This document shows, one piece after another, positions 45,454-55,051 of a stretch of DNA of 64,000 bases (its first letter is position 1; each line of letters starts with the position of its first letter). Location of the stretch: assembly GCF_014201875.1 (NCBI RefSeq), contig NZ_JACHFL010000002.1:62001-126000 (forward strand). The letters are read 5' to 3'. Position numbers and translations under genes: made by a program. Source of the stretch: Deinococcus humi. Its GTDB lineage: Bacteria > Deinococcota > Deinococci > Deinococcales > Deinococcaceae. The notes below the pieces were generated by a model. It was not told the DNA's origin and ran no database searches. It saw only the letters and a list, made by a program, of their open reading frames with translations.

Positions 45454-46238
45454 GTCCCTACCCTGGCACGTTCTTTCAGGTCTGAGGCCAGCTCGGGATT
45501 TACCCTTAGCGCGAGCTGGCCGGCCAGTTCCAGCGTCCACGTCACCGCGTTGGCATACGCGCTTTCCAGCTCCTTCAGGCTTCCTGCGATGCCCTCGTAT
45601 CTGCGCAGGGTGTCCGCGTCCAGCCGCCCTTCGGCCAGCCGCGCCGGGTTGAGCAGGTAATCCGTGTGGCCTGATTCCACCACCGCCAGCGTCAGCAGGC
45701 CGCTCTGAACCCACCACAGCAAGCCGTGCGCCCGCAGGCGCTCGCCGCGCGCCAGCACATTCAGCCCGAAGGCCAGCCAGTTCAGCGTTCGGTCCAGCGT
45801 GGCCTGCAACTGCGGATCCGGCGGAGGGTTCGCGGCCAGCTTCTGCAGGGCTGACGCCAGCCGTCCATCCGAATCCTTGACCCGCATCCGTTCGGGAAAG
45901 AGGTGTTCGTTGCCCCAGCCCTCCAGCGCAGCAAGTTGTGTGTTGGGAAGGGCGTGCAACTCTACCCGCAGTAGTCCTGGCCCAATGGCGGTGGGCGTGC
46001 CGAACTCGTTGACGACGAAGTGCAGGATCGGCATCAGGCGTCCAAGCCACTCGCGCACGTCCAGTTCGGTCTCTGGATCGAGAAAGAGCCAGTACTCAAG
46101 GTCGCTGAACCGGTCCGCCGTGCCCTGGGTAAAACTGCCATAAGCCAGCGCGTGCGTGATGCGTTGGTCGGCGTGCATGGCGTCCCGCAGGCGGGCGTCC
46201 AGCCCGGCATGGCCTTCCAGGTCGGAGGCGGGACTCAT
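45450..46238 (-). CDS. Lincosamide nucleotidyltransferase-like protein
   Basis: A 262-aa protein with the nucleotidyltransferase motif ALAYGSFTQGTADRFSDLEYWLFLD, close in pattern to Lnu(B)/Lnu(F) enzymes (YGSFTKGxxDxxSDIE), and a long helical C-terminal domain (LNWLAFGLNVLARGERLRAHGLLWWVQ in outline). Lnu enzymes adenylylate lincomycin and clindamycin, but this is a chromosomal and distant relative, so resistance should not be assumed. It overlaps ridA and the reductase gene by 4 bp on each side. Confidence 0.8.
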   Translation of the reverse strand: MSPASDLEGHAGLDARLRDAMHADQRITHALAYGSFTQGTADRFSDLEYWLFLDPETELDVREWLGRLMPILHFVVNEFGTPTAIGPGLLRVELHALPNTQLAALEGWGNEHLFPERMRVKDSDGRLASALQKLAANPPPDPQLQATLDRTLNWLAFGLNVLARGERLRAHGLLWWVQSGLLTLAVVESGHTDYLLNPARLAEGRLDADTLRRYEGIAGSLKELESAYANAVTWTLELAGQLALRVNPELASDLKERARVGT

Positions 46239-46660
46239 GGGAGGATGGCCTCGGCCTCGATCTCCACGAGATGCTGCGGGTCGATCAGCGCGGCCACCCC
46301 CACCATCGTTGCCGCCGGGCGGATGGTGCCGAAGACCTCACCGTGTGCCCGCCCCACCTCCGCCCAGCGCGAGATGTCAGTCACGAAGATGCGGGTCCGC
46401 ACCACGTCTTCAAGCGTGGCCCCCGCCTCGCTCAGCGCCCCTGCGATGATGCCTAGGACCACGCGAGTCTGTTCGTAGGCGTCCCCCACGCCCACCACCT
46501 CGCCGTTCACCGTGGCTGTTGTGCCCGCCACATGAACCACGTTGCCGAGCCTGACGGCGCGCGAATAGCCCACCGTGGCCTCCCAGGGGGAGGTGCCTCT
46601 GATGTTCTGCCTTACCGCCTCAGGGTGGACTGCCTTTTCCGGCTCTGACTCACTCGGCAT
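46235..46660 (-). CDS. RidA/YjgF family protein
   Basis: A 141-aa RidA-family protein: WEATVGYSRAVRLGNVVHVAGTTATVNGEVVG, then YEQTRVVLGIIAGALSEAGATLEDVVRTRIFVTDI in outline. The conserved Arg of imine deaminases, in the R-T-R-I-F-V-T position, is present, which fits hydrolysis of reactive enamine/imine intermediates. The ATG at 46660 overlaps the upstream secreted-protein gene by 11 bp. A GTG 9 nt upstream is the alternative. Confidence 0.92.
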   Translation of the reverse strand: MPSESEPEKAVHPEAVRQNIRGTSPWEATVGYSRAVRLGNVVHVAGTTATVNGEVVGVGDAYEQTRVVLGIIAGALSEAGATLEDVVRTRIFVTDISRWAEVGRAHGEVFGTIRPAATMVGVAALIDPQHLVEIEAEAILP

Positions 46661-48167
46661 ACGGTTCACCCACGCGGCGCTCCAGCCCCCAGCGCGTGAC
46701 CGTCCAGCTGCCTGCGCTCTTCTTGAGATCCACGGTCAGGGTGTAGCGCTTGCCGGTCACATATTCGCTGTCCTGACCGGGGGCCACCAGACCAAAGGTC
46801 ACCGGGGCCACCACCTGCGCGGTGTCGGCCCTATCTGTGGGCATCTCCAGGGCCGAGACCGTGAAGTTCCCCAGGTCACGCGGATCGAACTTCAGGTTGC
46901 CCAGGGCCAGCGCAGGCTGCACGCGCGACGCGGCCACGTCAATCCGCCGCTGAACCTCGGCCCTCTGCGCGGGGGTGCGTGGCGTGCTGGCATAGCTGGA
47001 AGACACATGCTGGGCCAGCGCTTCCAGGTTGGCGATCAGGCTTGTGGCGACACTCAGGGCGTCGTCATTCAGGACCGTTCCCGAAGTCGCGCTCAGGCGA
47101 TAGACCGGGTACTTCACGCTGCCGGAACGGGCGTCGTGGACCACGGCGTCGTCGCGGCCCGTCGCGCGCCGAACGGTGAAGGCAGGCCACCAGTTCAGGC
47201 CCTGGAAGGACGGACCAAAAGGCGTTCGGGTGGGGTATGGACGGGTGTCCAGTATGGGTCCGGCGACCACGCCTCCCGACTGTGGTTGGTACAGCCGCAG
47301 CGCTGCCGTCCCACCCTGCGCGACGATGGCCAGATACTCCGCCCTTCCCGGCGCGCTGAACGAGCCGCCGATCCCGGTCCGGGGGGCATCCGGGGCCGCG
47401 CCCGCCCGCGTGGGCCAGCCGGACATGCCGTAGTCCGAGAGTTCCTGGCGAATGTCCGGGTCGTAATTGTTAAGCCAGGTTCGCAGCAGGGGGGGCAGTT
47501 GCGACAGGTAGGTCTGCGCCTGTCCCGGCTGGCCCGCCAGCAGCAGCGAGGCATAGTCGTACAGTGCCTGTCCAGGCTGCATTTCCACCTCCGGCTGGCC
47601 CACGTCGCGCAGCGCCACCCCCAGATACGCGCGGCTGTTGTCCACGTACTGCCCGCCGATGTACGAGTAGATCTGCCATAGCGCCGGACTTCCGGCAAAG
47701 GGCAGACCATAGGCGTAGGCAAAGCGCCAGTCGCCGCCCAGCAGTTCCAGCGCGCCTTTGCCGTCCAGTTGCTGTGGTGTCAGCGTGCTGGTGTCGGCGC
47801 TGAACACCTGAAGGATGCGCCGGGGCGGGCTCGTCAGCGAGTACAGGTGGTGCGTGAAACAGCAGTGCGCGCCGCCGCTGAACCCTGTCAGCATCGCCTC
47901 GGGCATGCCGTCGCCGGTGACGTCGCGGCAGAAGTCCAGATTGACCATCGAATCGTTGACGCTGGCGAGCGTCTTGCCGTTCAGCAGCAGGCTGGCGCTG
48001 TCAGCCGGGTCCTCAAAGCCGTTTTGCCGGAGCTGCACGGTGAACGCGCCGCACGTCTGATTGGTGGTCTTGACGGGGGTGGGCGTGCCTGCCTGCGCCC
48101 CGGTGAACGTGAAGACCCCCAGGGCGGGCAGGGCCAGAATGGCGGCGACAAGGACGCTTCTCAGCAT
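46650..48167 (-). CDS. Large secreted protein of unknown function
   Basis: A 505-aa exported protein with a Sec signal (MLRSVLVAAILALPALGVF, cleavage near AQA-GT). An early Cys-rich FG-GAP-like stretch, FCRDVTGDGMPEAMLTGF followed by GGAHCCFTHHLY, looks like a Ca-binding D-x-x-G-D-G loop held by disulphides. The rest contains no recognised domain. Deinococcus genomes often carry such proteins, but I could not assign a family. It overlaps ridA at its 3' end. Confidence 0.75.
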   Translation of the reverse strand: MLRSVLVAAILALPALGVFTFTGAQAGTPTPVKTTNQTCGAFTVQLRQNGFEDPADSASLLLNGKTLASVNDSMVNLDFCRDVTGDGMPEAMLTGFSGGAHCCFTHHLYSLTSPPRRILQVFSADTSTLTPQQLDGKGALELLGGDWRFAYAYGLPFAGSPALWQIYSYIGGQYVDNSRAYLGVALRDVGQPEVEMQPGQALYDYASLLLAGQPGQAQTYLSQLPPLLRTWLNNYDPDIRQELSDYGMSGWPTRAGAAPDAPRTGIGGSFSAPGRAEYLAIVAQGGTAALRLYQPQSGGVVAGPILDTRPYPTRTPFGPSFQGLNWWPAFTVRRATGRDDAVVHDARSGSVKYPVYRLSATSGTVLNDDALSVATSLIANLEALAQHVSSSYASTPRTPAQRAEVQRRIDVAASRVQPALALGNLKFDPRDLGNFTVSALEMPTDRADTAQVVAPVTFGLVAPGQDSEYVTGKRYTLTVDLKKSAGSWTVTRWGLERRVGEPYAE

Positions 48168-48203
48168 GGAATTACTCCTGAAGTGGGAAAGGGCAGGTGC
48201 AGA

Positions 48204-49007
48204 TCAGTTCACCAGGGCCAGGGCCGCCTCGGCGAACACCGCGAACGCCGCGTTCATCTGGCGCATGGCCCCGTCCATCGGCTGTCCGTCCTTGAGGTGC
48301 AGACCTGCGTTGAACTCGATGCCGAAAGCGGGAACGCCACTTCTGCGGCTGTGGTTCAGACTGAGGGTGTCGGTGCTCCACGGCTCGCCAATGGTCACCC
48401 GCTCGAAGGGACTGGCGGCGATCACCTGGGCGAAAGCCTCCTCGGCAGCGCTTTTCAGGGCGTCCCAACGGTCATGTGGAAAGGTGGGCACGGCCTGAGT
48501 GCCGGGCATCAGGCAGATGGCCGGACGGGGCGTACCGGTGTCCAGGCCCAGTTTGGGGCCATGCGAGGCCATGCTGTGGCCCACGATCATCAGCCGCGCG
48601 CCTGGGAGTTCCGCGCTCACCGCGTCATCGAAGCTGTCCCAGATGCGCCGCAGGCGTTCCTCCCGTTCGTCCTCCGAAAGCTGTGTGTGGGGCGGATACA
48701 GCGGCTGGCGGTCAAAGTCCGTCTCTTTGATGACGCCGTTGTCCACCCGGTCATCCCGGTTCCGGTTGAGGTCGACGGCGAAGCGGCTCCAGGGGGCCTG
48801 GACATGCCGCGCGCCGGGCAACGAGTACAGCAGGTCCGTGTAGGCGTCGCCGTCCAGAAAGATGCGCCGCAGAAAGGCCTCTCGTTTCGGGGTGTCGAAC
48901 AGGTCGTCTCCCAGCATCTGCCGCAGGATATGCGCCGGAAGCTGCCCGGAGGGATGGGGCGTGACGATCAGAAGCTGGTCGCGCGGGGACGGAGAGCGGT
49001 CTGTCAT
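48204..49007 (-). CDS. N-formylglutamate amidohydrolase-like protein
   Basis: A 267-aa protein with the FGase fold signature: LLIVTPHPSGQLPAHIL at the N-terminus, the SRFAVDLNRNRDD motif and a metal-binding His in IVGHSMASHGP. HutG-type enzymes release formate from N-formylglutamate in histidine breakdown, but relatives act on other N-acyl amino acids, and no hut genes are here. It is the first gene of the leftward run to the aldo/keto reductase. Confidence 0.85.
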   Translation of the reverse strand: MTDRSPSPRDQLLIVTPHPSGQLPAHILRQMLGDDLFDTPKREAFLRRIFLDGDAYTDLLYSLPGARHVQAPWSRFAVDLNRNRDDRVDNGVIKETDFDRQPLYPPHTQLSEDEREERLRRIWDSFDDAVSAELPGARLMIVGHSMASHGPKLGLDTGTPRPAICLMPGTQAVPTFPHDRWDALKSAAEEAFAQVIAASPFERVTIGEPWSTDTLSLNHSRRSGVPAFGIEFNAGLHLKDGQPMDGAMRQMNAAFAVFAEAALALVN

Positions 49008-49052
49008 GCGGTCAGGATGTCACGGCATCGGGGCAGGATTCAAAGCAACCAC

Positions 49053-49088
49053 AAAAAAAGGAGGGCGATCCCGCGTGGGACCGCCCTC
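49053..49088 (-). terminator. Terminator of the BMP-type binding protein gene
   Basis: On the minus strand, GAGGGCGGTCCC pairs with GGGATCGCCCTC (one wobble, 4-nt loop), followed by CTTTTTTT. It lies 17 bp after the stop at 49106. Confidence 0.95.
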
Positions 49089-49105
49089 TGTTCAAAAGAA
49101 AGGAT

Positions 49106-50203
49106 TTACTTGGTGGGCACCTTGATCTTGCCGCTGATGATCTGGGCCTTGATGCCCTCCACCTTGGCCACCTGGGCGCTGCTGATCAGGGCCTTGTTGT
49201 ACTGGTCCACCGCGTAGCCCACGCCGCCGTCCTTGAGGCCGAAGACACGGGGGCCGCCCTTGAACTCGTCGTCCTTGACGGATGCGATGAGCTGGTACAC
49301 CGCGTTGTCCACCCGCTTGACCATGCTGGTCAGGCCGTGGTTCATGGTAGCGGGGTTCTTGTCGAAGTCGCCGAGGTAGTTCTGATTGCTGTCCACGCCG
49401 ATGAAGAACATCGGACGAGTGTTGCCCGCGCAGGCCTTGGTGTAGTCCGCGCTCTTCTTGATGCTCTTGAAGTTGTCGCTGGCGAACTTCACGCCGCTGG
49501 GCAGGTTGCCTGCCTTGATGCACTGGGTCTGCTTGACGTAGTCGATCACGCCGTTGCCGGACGCGCCCGCCGCGGCAAAGATAATGTCCGCGCCCTTGGC
49601 CCGCATGCTGCCCGCGATTTCCTTGGCCTTGCCAGGGTTGTTCCAGGCGTCAGGTGTGGTCCCCACGTACTGCGCGATGACCCGCGCCTTGGGGTTGGCG
49701 GCCTTGACGCCCGCCGTGTAGCCGGCCTCGAACTTGTGGATCAGCGGGATGTCCATGCCGCCGACGAAGCCCACCACACCGGTGGAGCTGTTCAGGCCGG
49801 CCATGTAGCCCACCAGATAGCTGCCCTCCTGCTCGGAGAAGGTCAGGCTGGCGACGTTCTTGACGTCGGAGACGTCATCCACCAGGCCGAAGTACAGGTC
49901 CGGGTTTTCCTTGGCAACCTGGCTGATGCTGGCGTTGTTGGCAAAGCCCACGCCGATGGTCAGGTCAAAGCCCTCGTTGGCAAAGGAGCGGACGCCCTGG
50001 ATCACCTGGCTGGGATCGCTGGGTTCAAAGTCCTTGACCTGCACGCCCAGCTTCTGCTTGGCGCGCTGGCTGCCCTCGTAGGCGCTCTGGTTGAAGCTCT
50101 TGTCGAACTTGCCGCCCGCGTCGTAGGCAATGCCCACGCGCACGTTCTGCGCGGCAGCGAGAGAAACGGAAACGGCCAGGGCCAGCGTGAGAAATTTCTT
50201 CAT
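49106..50203 (-). CDS. BMP-family (Med/PnrA-like) substrate-binding protein
   Basis: A 365-aa periplasmic binding protein with a Sec signal (MKKFLTLALAVSVSLAAAQ) and the BMP family start VRVGIAYDAGGKFDKSFNQSAYEG, then ANNASISQVAKENPDLYFGLVDD and IFAAAGASGNGVIDYV in outline. Family members bind nucleosides (PnrA) for RbsACD-like ABC importers. No permease or ATPase genes are adjacent. A GGAGG box 9 nt before the ATG fixes the start; a TATACT -10 candidate is at 50268-50263. Confidence 0.93.
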   Translation of the reverse strand: MKKFLTLALAVSVSLAAAQNVRVGIAYDAGGKFDKSFNQSAYEGSQRAKQKLGVQVKDFEPSDPSQVIQGVRSFANEGFDLTIGVGFANNASISQVAKENPDLYFGLVDDVSDVKNVASLTFSEQEGSYLVGYMAGLNSSTGVVGFVGGMDIPLIHKFEAGYTAGVKAANPKARVIAQYVGTTPDAWNNPGKAKEIAGSMRAKGADIIFAAAGASGNGVIDYVKQTQCIKAGNLPSGVKFASDNFKSIKKSADYTKACAGNTRPMFFIGVDSNQNYLGDFDKNPATMNHGLTSMVKRVDNAVYQLIASVKDDEFKGGPRVFGLKDGGVGYAVDQYNKALISSAQVAKVEGIKAQIISGKIKVPTK

Positions 50204-50411
50204 GGTGAATCCTCCAGTTTGAAGCTGTACTTGGACAGCAGGCATGTGGTTTGCTTGAACACAGTATACGAAAACTGCGGCATCATCTGATCATGCCAGG
50301 GTGACGTTCACCTGATGGGGGTACGCCACAGGGGACACAAAAGGGGGGTACGCAGGCCACTGCGGTGATTCCGCCTCCAGCCGAACCGGGCAGGAGTGCT
50401 ACGCTCTTGGC

Positions 50412-52478
50412 ATGGATCAGGCCGAGACCCCCTCCGTGCAGCCTAGCCCCGGTGAATACGAGCAGTACCTGGCCCTGAGCGCCGCTGTGGCCCGCCACAA
50501 CCGCGCCTACCACGAAGAGGATGCCCCTACCATTCCCGACAATGAGTACGACGCTCTGGCGAAGCGGTTGCGCGCCCTGGAGTCCAGCCACCCCGACTGG
50601 GTCGAACGGGCCGCGCAGGAGATGGGGGCCGACACCAGCCCAGCGCAGGCGGTGGGCGGCGCGCCCAGCACGGCCTTTCAGCCAGTGAATCATCCCACCC
50701 CGATGACCAGCCTGGACAACGTGTTCGACGACGCCGAGCTGGCAGAGTGGCGTGAGAAGCTGGCCCGCTCGCTGAACCTACCGCCCGAGCATGATGGGTT
50801 TGTCTTTACCGGAGAACTGAAGATTGACGGCCTGAGCGTCAATCTGTACTACCGGGACGGTCAATTGCAGTGGGCCGCCACGCGCGGCAATGGGGTGACC
50901 GGCGAGATCGTGACCGCGCAGGTGGCGACGGTGCCGGGCATCCCCACGGTCCTGGAGGGCCTGAGCGGGGAACTGGAAGTGCGCGGCGAGGTTTACATGA
51001 GCCGCGCCGACTTTGCCGCCTACAACGCTCAGGCCGAAGAACTGGGCACCCCTCTGCTCAAGAATCCCCGCAACGGCGCGGCGGGTGCGCTGCGTCAGAA
51101 GGACCCGGAAGTGACGCGCACCCGTAACCTCAAGGCCATCTTCTACGCGCTGGGCAAGCGGGACGGCGTGCCCGTCACCACCCAGGGCGAGGTGCTGGCC
51201 TGGCTGCAGGCCCAGGGCTTTTCCATCAGCGCCTACAGCGAGCAGCTGACGGGTATTGCCGCCGCCGCCGATTACCACGCCCGCATGACCGCCCACCGTC
51301 AGAATTTTGAATTCGACGCCGACGGTACGGTGTTCAAGCTGGACCCGCTGCGCCTGCAGGAGGAGGCGGGGTTCACCAGCCGGGCCCCACGCTGGGCGAT
51401 TGCCTACAAGTTCCCGGTGGAGGAAGTGGAAACGGTGCTGGAGAGCATCAGTGTCAATGTGGGCCGCACCGGCAAGCTGACGCCGCTGGCGCACCTGTCG
51501 CCCCGCCTGATCGAGGGCAGCACGGTCAGTAAAGCCACGCTGCACAACCAGGATTTCGTCCGTGACCTGGATCTTCACCTTGGCGATACCGTCGTGGTCC
51601 GCAAGTCCGGCGGCGTGATTCCGCAGATCATGCGCGTGGTGATGGAAAAGCGTCCGGCGGACGCGCAGCCCTTCGTGTTCCCGAACACCTGCCCCGAGTG
51701 TGGTCAGCCGGTCGTGCGCGCCCAAGACGACGCCAACACCTACTGTGTCAACCCGGCCTGCCCGGCGCAGACCTTCCGCCTCGTGGAGTATTTCGTGTCG
51801 CGCGGCGCGATGGACATCGCGGGCGTGGGCGGCAAGCTGATCGCTCAATTGCTGACGCTGGGACTGATCCACGATGCGGCGGACCTGTACGCGCTGAACG
51901 CCGAGACGCTGGCCGGGCTGGAACGCGGCGGCGAGAAGAAGGCCGCAAACATCCTGGCCGAACTGGAGGCCAGCAAGTCCCGTCCGCTGTGGCGCCTGAT
52001 CAATGCGCTGGGCCTGGACCACGTGGGCGAGCGCAACGCCCAGGCGCTGGCGAACGCCTTTGGCACGCTGGACGCGCTGATGGCCGCTACTCCCGAAGAA
52101 ATCGAGGCGGTCCCCGGACTGGGCAAGGTGATCGGCGCGAGTGTGGCAGTGGCGCTTAAGGAGGAGGGCTACGTCACGCTGCTCAACAAGCTGAAGGTGG
52201 CTGGCGTCAATCCGCGGGGGGAGGAAGTCCGCCGGGGCGAGCAGCTCAAGGGCCTTAACTTCGTCATCACCGGGAGCCTGAGCCGCCCGCGCGATGTCAT
52301 CAAGGCTGAGCTGGAAGCTGCCGGAGGGCGCGTCACTGGCAGCGTGACCGGCAAGACCTCGTATCTGATCGCCGGGGAGGATGCCGGAAGCAAGCTGACC
52401 CGCGCCCAGGAACTGGAAGTGGCGGTGCTGGACGAGGCCGGGCTGGCCGCGCTGCTGGCCGAAAAAGGGGTGGTGTAG
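50412..52478 (+). CDS. ligA: NAD-dependent DNA ligase LigA
   Basis: Seals nicks during replication and repair. The 688-aa chain has the NMN-binding Ia domain ([15 protein letters not shown]), the adenylated lysine K137 in [14 protein letters not shown], an OB-fold domain, a C4 zinc finger ([18 protein letters not shown]), the helix-hairpin-helix region ([35 protein letters not shown]) and a C-terminal BRCT domain ([28 protein letters not shown] in outline). TACGCT (50400-50405) ends 6 nt before the ATG (leaderless). Confidence 0.98.
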   Translation: MDQAETPSVQPSPGEYEQYLALSAAVARHNRAYHEEDAPTIPDNEYDALAKRLRALESSHPDWVERAAQEMGADTSPAQAVGGAPSTAFQPVNHPTPMTSLDNVFDDAELAEWREKLARSLNLPPEHDGFVFTGELKIDGLSVNLYYRDGQLQWAATRGNGVTGEIVTAQVATVPGIPTVLEGLSGELEVRGEVYMSRADFAAYNAQAEELGTPLLKNPRNGAAGALRQKDPEVTRTRNLKAIFYALGKRDGVPVTTQGEVLAWLQAQGFSISAYSEQLTGIAAAADYHARMTAHRQNFEFDADGTVFKLDPLRLQEEAGFTSRAPRWAIAYKFPVEEVETVLESISVNVGRTGKLTPLAHLSPRLIEGSTVSKATLHNQDFVRDLDLHLGDTVVVRKSGGVIPQIMRVVMEKRPADAQPFVFPNTCPECGQPVVRAQDDANTYCVNPACPAQTFRLVEYFVSRGAMDIAGVGGKLIAQLLTLGLIHDAADLYALNAETLAGLERGGEKKAANILAELEASKSRPLWRLINALGLDHVGERNAQALANAFGTLDALMAATPEEIEAVPGLGKVIGASVAVALKEEGYVTLLNKLKVAGVNPRGEEVRRGEQLKGLNFVITGSLSRPRDVIKAELEAAGGRVTGSVTGKTSYLIAGEDAGSKLTRAQELEVAVLDEAGLAALLAEKGVV

Positions 52479-52492
52479 GCGGAAGGTAGGAT

Positions 52493-52504
52493 GGTAGATC
52501 TACC
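52493..52504. promoter_or_regulatory. Perfect 12-bp palindrome between ligA and the asp23 operon
   Basis: GGTAGATCTACC begins 14 bp past the ligA stop in a 210-bp gap. It lacks a T-run, so it is not a typical terminator. An operator is possible; the nearest -10-like box, TAAACT, is about 125 bp further on. Confidence 0.35.
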
Positions 52505-52688
52505 TCATCCCTTCGAGGAGCTCAGCCTCCGGGGCAGCAAGCGGACCGTGTTCCCGGCTGCCCCTGCGGGGCCTGACCTTCCAGTACGGCTTTCCTGGCC
52601 GCTCGCCCCACATCGTCGCGCTCAGCCTCTAAACTGTCCGGTATTGGCGCGGCGCCCCACTCGGCCCGCGCGCGGAGGCATTCTCATC

Positions 52689-53081
52689 ATGGCAAGCAAC
52701 CCCACTCAGTCCATCCCCGCCCCCAGCTCAGACGTCGAGATCAGCAAGAACGTTCTAATGGAGATCGCCGCCACCACCATCACCGGCATTGAGGGCACCG
52801 AAGTCGCCTCTGCGCCGCTGAACATGGGCGCGGTGCTGCGCAACCAGAGCGGTGCCCGCAAATCCCGCGCCCTGCGCGTGACCCGCGACGGCGGCAGCGT
52901 CAGCGTGGACGTGGGCCTGAACATCAATTTCGGGCAGAATCTGGTGAACGTCTCGCGGCAGGTGCAGCGCGCTGTGTGCGAGAACATCGAGCTGATGACC
53001 GGCCTCAAGGTCAGCGCCGTCAACGTGACCGTGCAGGGGGTGTGCGTGCCCGCCGCGCCTGCCACTAGGAGCCAGCCTTGA
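52689..53081 (+). CDS. Asp23/Gls24 family protein
   Basis: A 130-aa Asp23/DUF322 protein: [22 protein letters not shown] at the start, then [49 protein letters not shown] in outline. It is typical of cell-envelope stress-associated proteins encoded with nusB and folD in many bacteria. GGAGG lies 10 nt before the ATG. Its stop overlaps the nusB TTG start by 4 bp. Function unknown. Confidence 0.93.
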   Translation: MASNPTQSIPAPSSDVEISKNVLMEIAATTITGIEGTEVASAPLNMGAVLRNQSGARKSRALRVTRDGGSVSVDVGLNINFGQNLVNVSRQVQRAVCENIELMTGLKVSAVNVTVQGVCVPAAPATRSQP

Positions 53082-53647
53082 CCCGCCGCCGTGAGAAGGC
53101 TGCCCAGCCCGTCGGCACCCGCCGCGCTGCCCGCGAATTCGCCTTCCGTGTGTTGTTCGAGGCCGACCGGGGCGATCTGCCACTGGACACGGTGTTCACC
53201 CGCGCCGAGGGCCAGATGCGCGACGGCGACGACACCTTCCCCCGCCTGAACGAGGAAGCGCTGACTTTCGCCCGCGAACTGGTGGACGGCATCGGGGCAC
53301 ATCGCGCCGACATCGACGAGACCCTGCAGCGGACCATTCGTGGCTGGAGCTTCGGGCAGATGGCCCAGACGGACCTCAACGTGCTGCGGCTGGCGACCTT
53401 CGAGATGGGGTACACCGGCGAGCCTCACCCCCCGGTGATCGAGAGCGCCGTCCGTATCGCGCGCAAATTTGGCGGCGACGATTCGGGACGGTTCGTCAAC
53501 GGCGTGCTGGCGGGCCTCAGCCGCAGCATGAAAACAGCCCCTGTCGCGCCGCAGCTGGACGAACAGGAGTCCGAGGAGCAGGGACTGCCTGGACAGGAGG
53601 CGTCCGCACAGGAGGCGGGGGAGAGCGGGCCAGAGGAGCGCGGGTGA
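53078..53647 (+). CDS. nusB: Transcription antitermination factor NusB
   Basis: NusB binds boxA RNA with NusE/S10 to antiterminate rRNA transcription. The 189-aa protein has the all-helical NusB core ([78 protein letters not shown] in outline). A Gln/Glu-rich 30-residue tail ([20 protein letters not shown]) is an extension beyond the usual 140-155 aa. TTG start overlapping the asp23 stop; GTGA overlap with folD. Confidence 0.95.
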   Translation: MTRRREKAAQPVGTRRAAREFAFRVLFEADRGDLPLDTVFTRAEGQMRDGDDTFPRLNEEALTFARELVDGIGAHRADIDETLQRTIRGWSFGQMAQTDLNVLRLATFEMGYTGEPHPPVIESAVRIARKFGGDDSGRFVNGVLAGLSRSMKTAPVAPQLDEQESEEQGLPGQEASAQEAGESGPEERG

Positions 53648-54534
53648 GCGCACGGGTGCTGGCCGGGCCACCCGTCGCTGCGGCGCTGCTGGCGGACGCC
53701 GCGGCGCGGGCTTCGCGCCTGCCCGCCCAGCCCAATCTGGTGATCGTGAGTGTGGGTGACGATCCCGCCAGCCTCAGTTACGTGCGCGGCAAGTCGCGCA
53801 AGGCCGGCGAGGTGGGCCTGCGAAACACGGTCCACGCGCTTGCGGAAACCACCACCCAGGCCGAGTTGCTGACACTGATCGATACCCTCAACCGTGACGA
53901 TGACGTGAACGGCATTCTGGTCCAGCTGCCGCTGCCCGCGCAGATCGCCGAGGCCGCCGTGCTGCACGCCATCGATCCGCGCAAGGATGTGGACGGCTTT
54001 CATCCCCTTAACGTGGGCGAGCTGTGGGCGGGGCGCCCGGCGCTGACGCCCTGTACCCCTGCCGGGATCATGTTCCTACTGGAGCACCACGGGGTTCCGG
54101 TGGCGGGCGCGCGGGCGGTGATCGTGGGCCGCAGCCATCTGGTGGGCCGCCCGCTGGCCGCACTGCTGCTGAACGCCGACGCCACCGTCACAGTGGCCCA
54201 CAGCCGGACCCGCGATCTGGGAAGTGTCACGCGCGAGGCCGATATCCTCGTTGCCGCTGCCGGAACCCCCGGGCTGATCACGCCGGACATGGTCAAACCT
54301 GGGGCCACGGTCATCGACGTGGGCATCAACCGTGTGCTGAAGCCGGACGGCAAGGGCCATCTGGTGGGCGACGTTCATCCGGACGTGGCGGGTGTGGCTG
54401 GGGCGCTGACCCCGGTGCCCGGCGGCGTCGGCCCCATGACCGTCGCGCAACTGCTGGCGAATACCGTCCGGGCCGCTGAGTTGCAACACGCCGCCCGCGC
54501 TGACCTTGAGGCTGCCGGTGAATTCGTTCGCTGA
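53644..54534 (+). CDS. folD: Methylenetetrahydrofolate dehydrogenase/cyclohydrolase FolD
   Basis: Bifunctional C1-folate enzyme converting 5,10-methylene-THF to 10-formyl-THF with NADP. The 296-aa protein has the catalytic Lys region [33 protein letters not shown], the NADP loop [16 protein letters not shown] and [18 protein letters not shown] start with a 4-bp overlap with nusB; its 3' end overlaps the DUF212 gene by 17 bp. All four genes form one coupled operon. Confidence 0.98.
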   Translation: MSARVLAGPPVAAALLADAAARASRLPAQPNLVIVSVGDDPASLSYVRGKSRKAGEVGLRNTVHALAETTTQAELLTLIDTLNRDDDVNGILVQLPLPAQIAEAAVLHAIDPRKDVDGFHPLNVGELWAGRPALTPCTPAGIMFLLEHHGVPVAGARAVIVGRSHLVGRPLAALLLNADATVTVAHSRTRDLGSVTREADILVAAAGTPGLITPDMVKPGATVIDVGINRVLKPDGKGHLVGDVHPDVAGVAGALTPVPGGVGPMTVAQLLANTVRAAELQHAARADLEAAGEFVR

Positions 54535-54976
54535 GCTACTGAGCAACCGCTGGTTGTGGACCGCCATCCTGGCCTCCACGAGCGCGCAGCTCTTCAAGGT
54601 CTTTCTGATCCTGCTGATCGAGCGGCGCTGGCGCCCTGCCGCCTTCATGGAAACGGGCGGCATGCCCAGCAGTCACAGCGCCATGGTGGCGGCCCTGACC
54701 ACGGGCGTCGGACTCTCTGAGGGCGTCGGCAGCGCGCCGTTTGCCATCAGTTCCGTCTTCGCCCTGATCGTCATGTACGACGCCACCGGGGTCCGGCATG
54801 CCAGTGGTCAACAGGGTGCCCTACTCAACGAACTGATCAGCGAGCTGCGCGACGTGGTGCGCGCAGGCTTCGCGCCCCTGCCGGTGCGCGTGCTGCTGGG
54901 CCACACTTACCTGGAGGTCCTGATAGGCATTCTGCTGGGAGTTGGCGCGGGCGTTCTGGCCTTCCGGGTGCTGTAA
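54518..54976 (+). CDS. DUF212 divergent PAP2-family membrane protein
   Basis: A 152-aa membrane protein of the YuiD/DUF212 type, a divergent acid-phosphatase/vanadium-haloperoxidase relative: FLILLIERRWRPAAFMETGGMPSSHSAMVAALTTGVGL in outline, with the G-G-M-P-S-S-H-S motif, YDATGVRHASGQQG and a C-terminal VLLGHTYLEVLIGILLGV helix. These conserved motifs suggest a lipid or polyprenyl phosphatase. The GTG at 54518 is preferred to a TTG 12 nt upstream. Last gene of the operon. Confidence 0.92.
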   Translation: MNSFAELLSNRWLWTAILASTSAQLFKVFLILLIERRWRPAAFMETGGMPSSHSAMVAALTTGVGLSEGVGSAPFAISSVFALIVMYDATGVRHASGQQGALLNELISELRDVVRAGFAPLPVRVLLGHTYLEVLIGILLGVGAGVLAFRVL

Positions 54977-55007
54977 GTCTCCCGGAGCCTGACGCAGAGA
55001 ACACCAC

Positions 55008-55034
55008 AAAACCCCCGCCGTCTTCGGGCGGGGG
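55008..55034 (-). terminator. Terminator of the type III glutamine synthetase gene
   Basis: CCCCCGCC (55012-55019)/GGCGGGGG (55027-55034) form a perfect 8-bp stem with a 7-nt loop; on the minus strand it is followed by TTTT. The convergent DUF212 operon has no T-run on its side, though the stem may also stop it. Confidence 0.9.
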
Positions 55035-55051
55035 CAGCAGTGTGGGCCGTT

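Noticed and set aside
44491..46050. Aldo/keto reductase extended to 519 codons
   Set aside because: The extra N-terminus is the shadow of the nucleotidyltransferase gene. The ATG at 45453 gives a normal family length and a 4-bp overlap.
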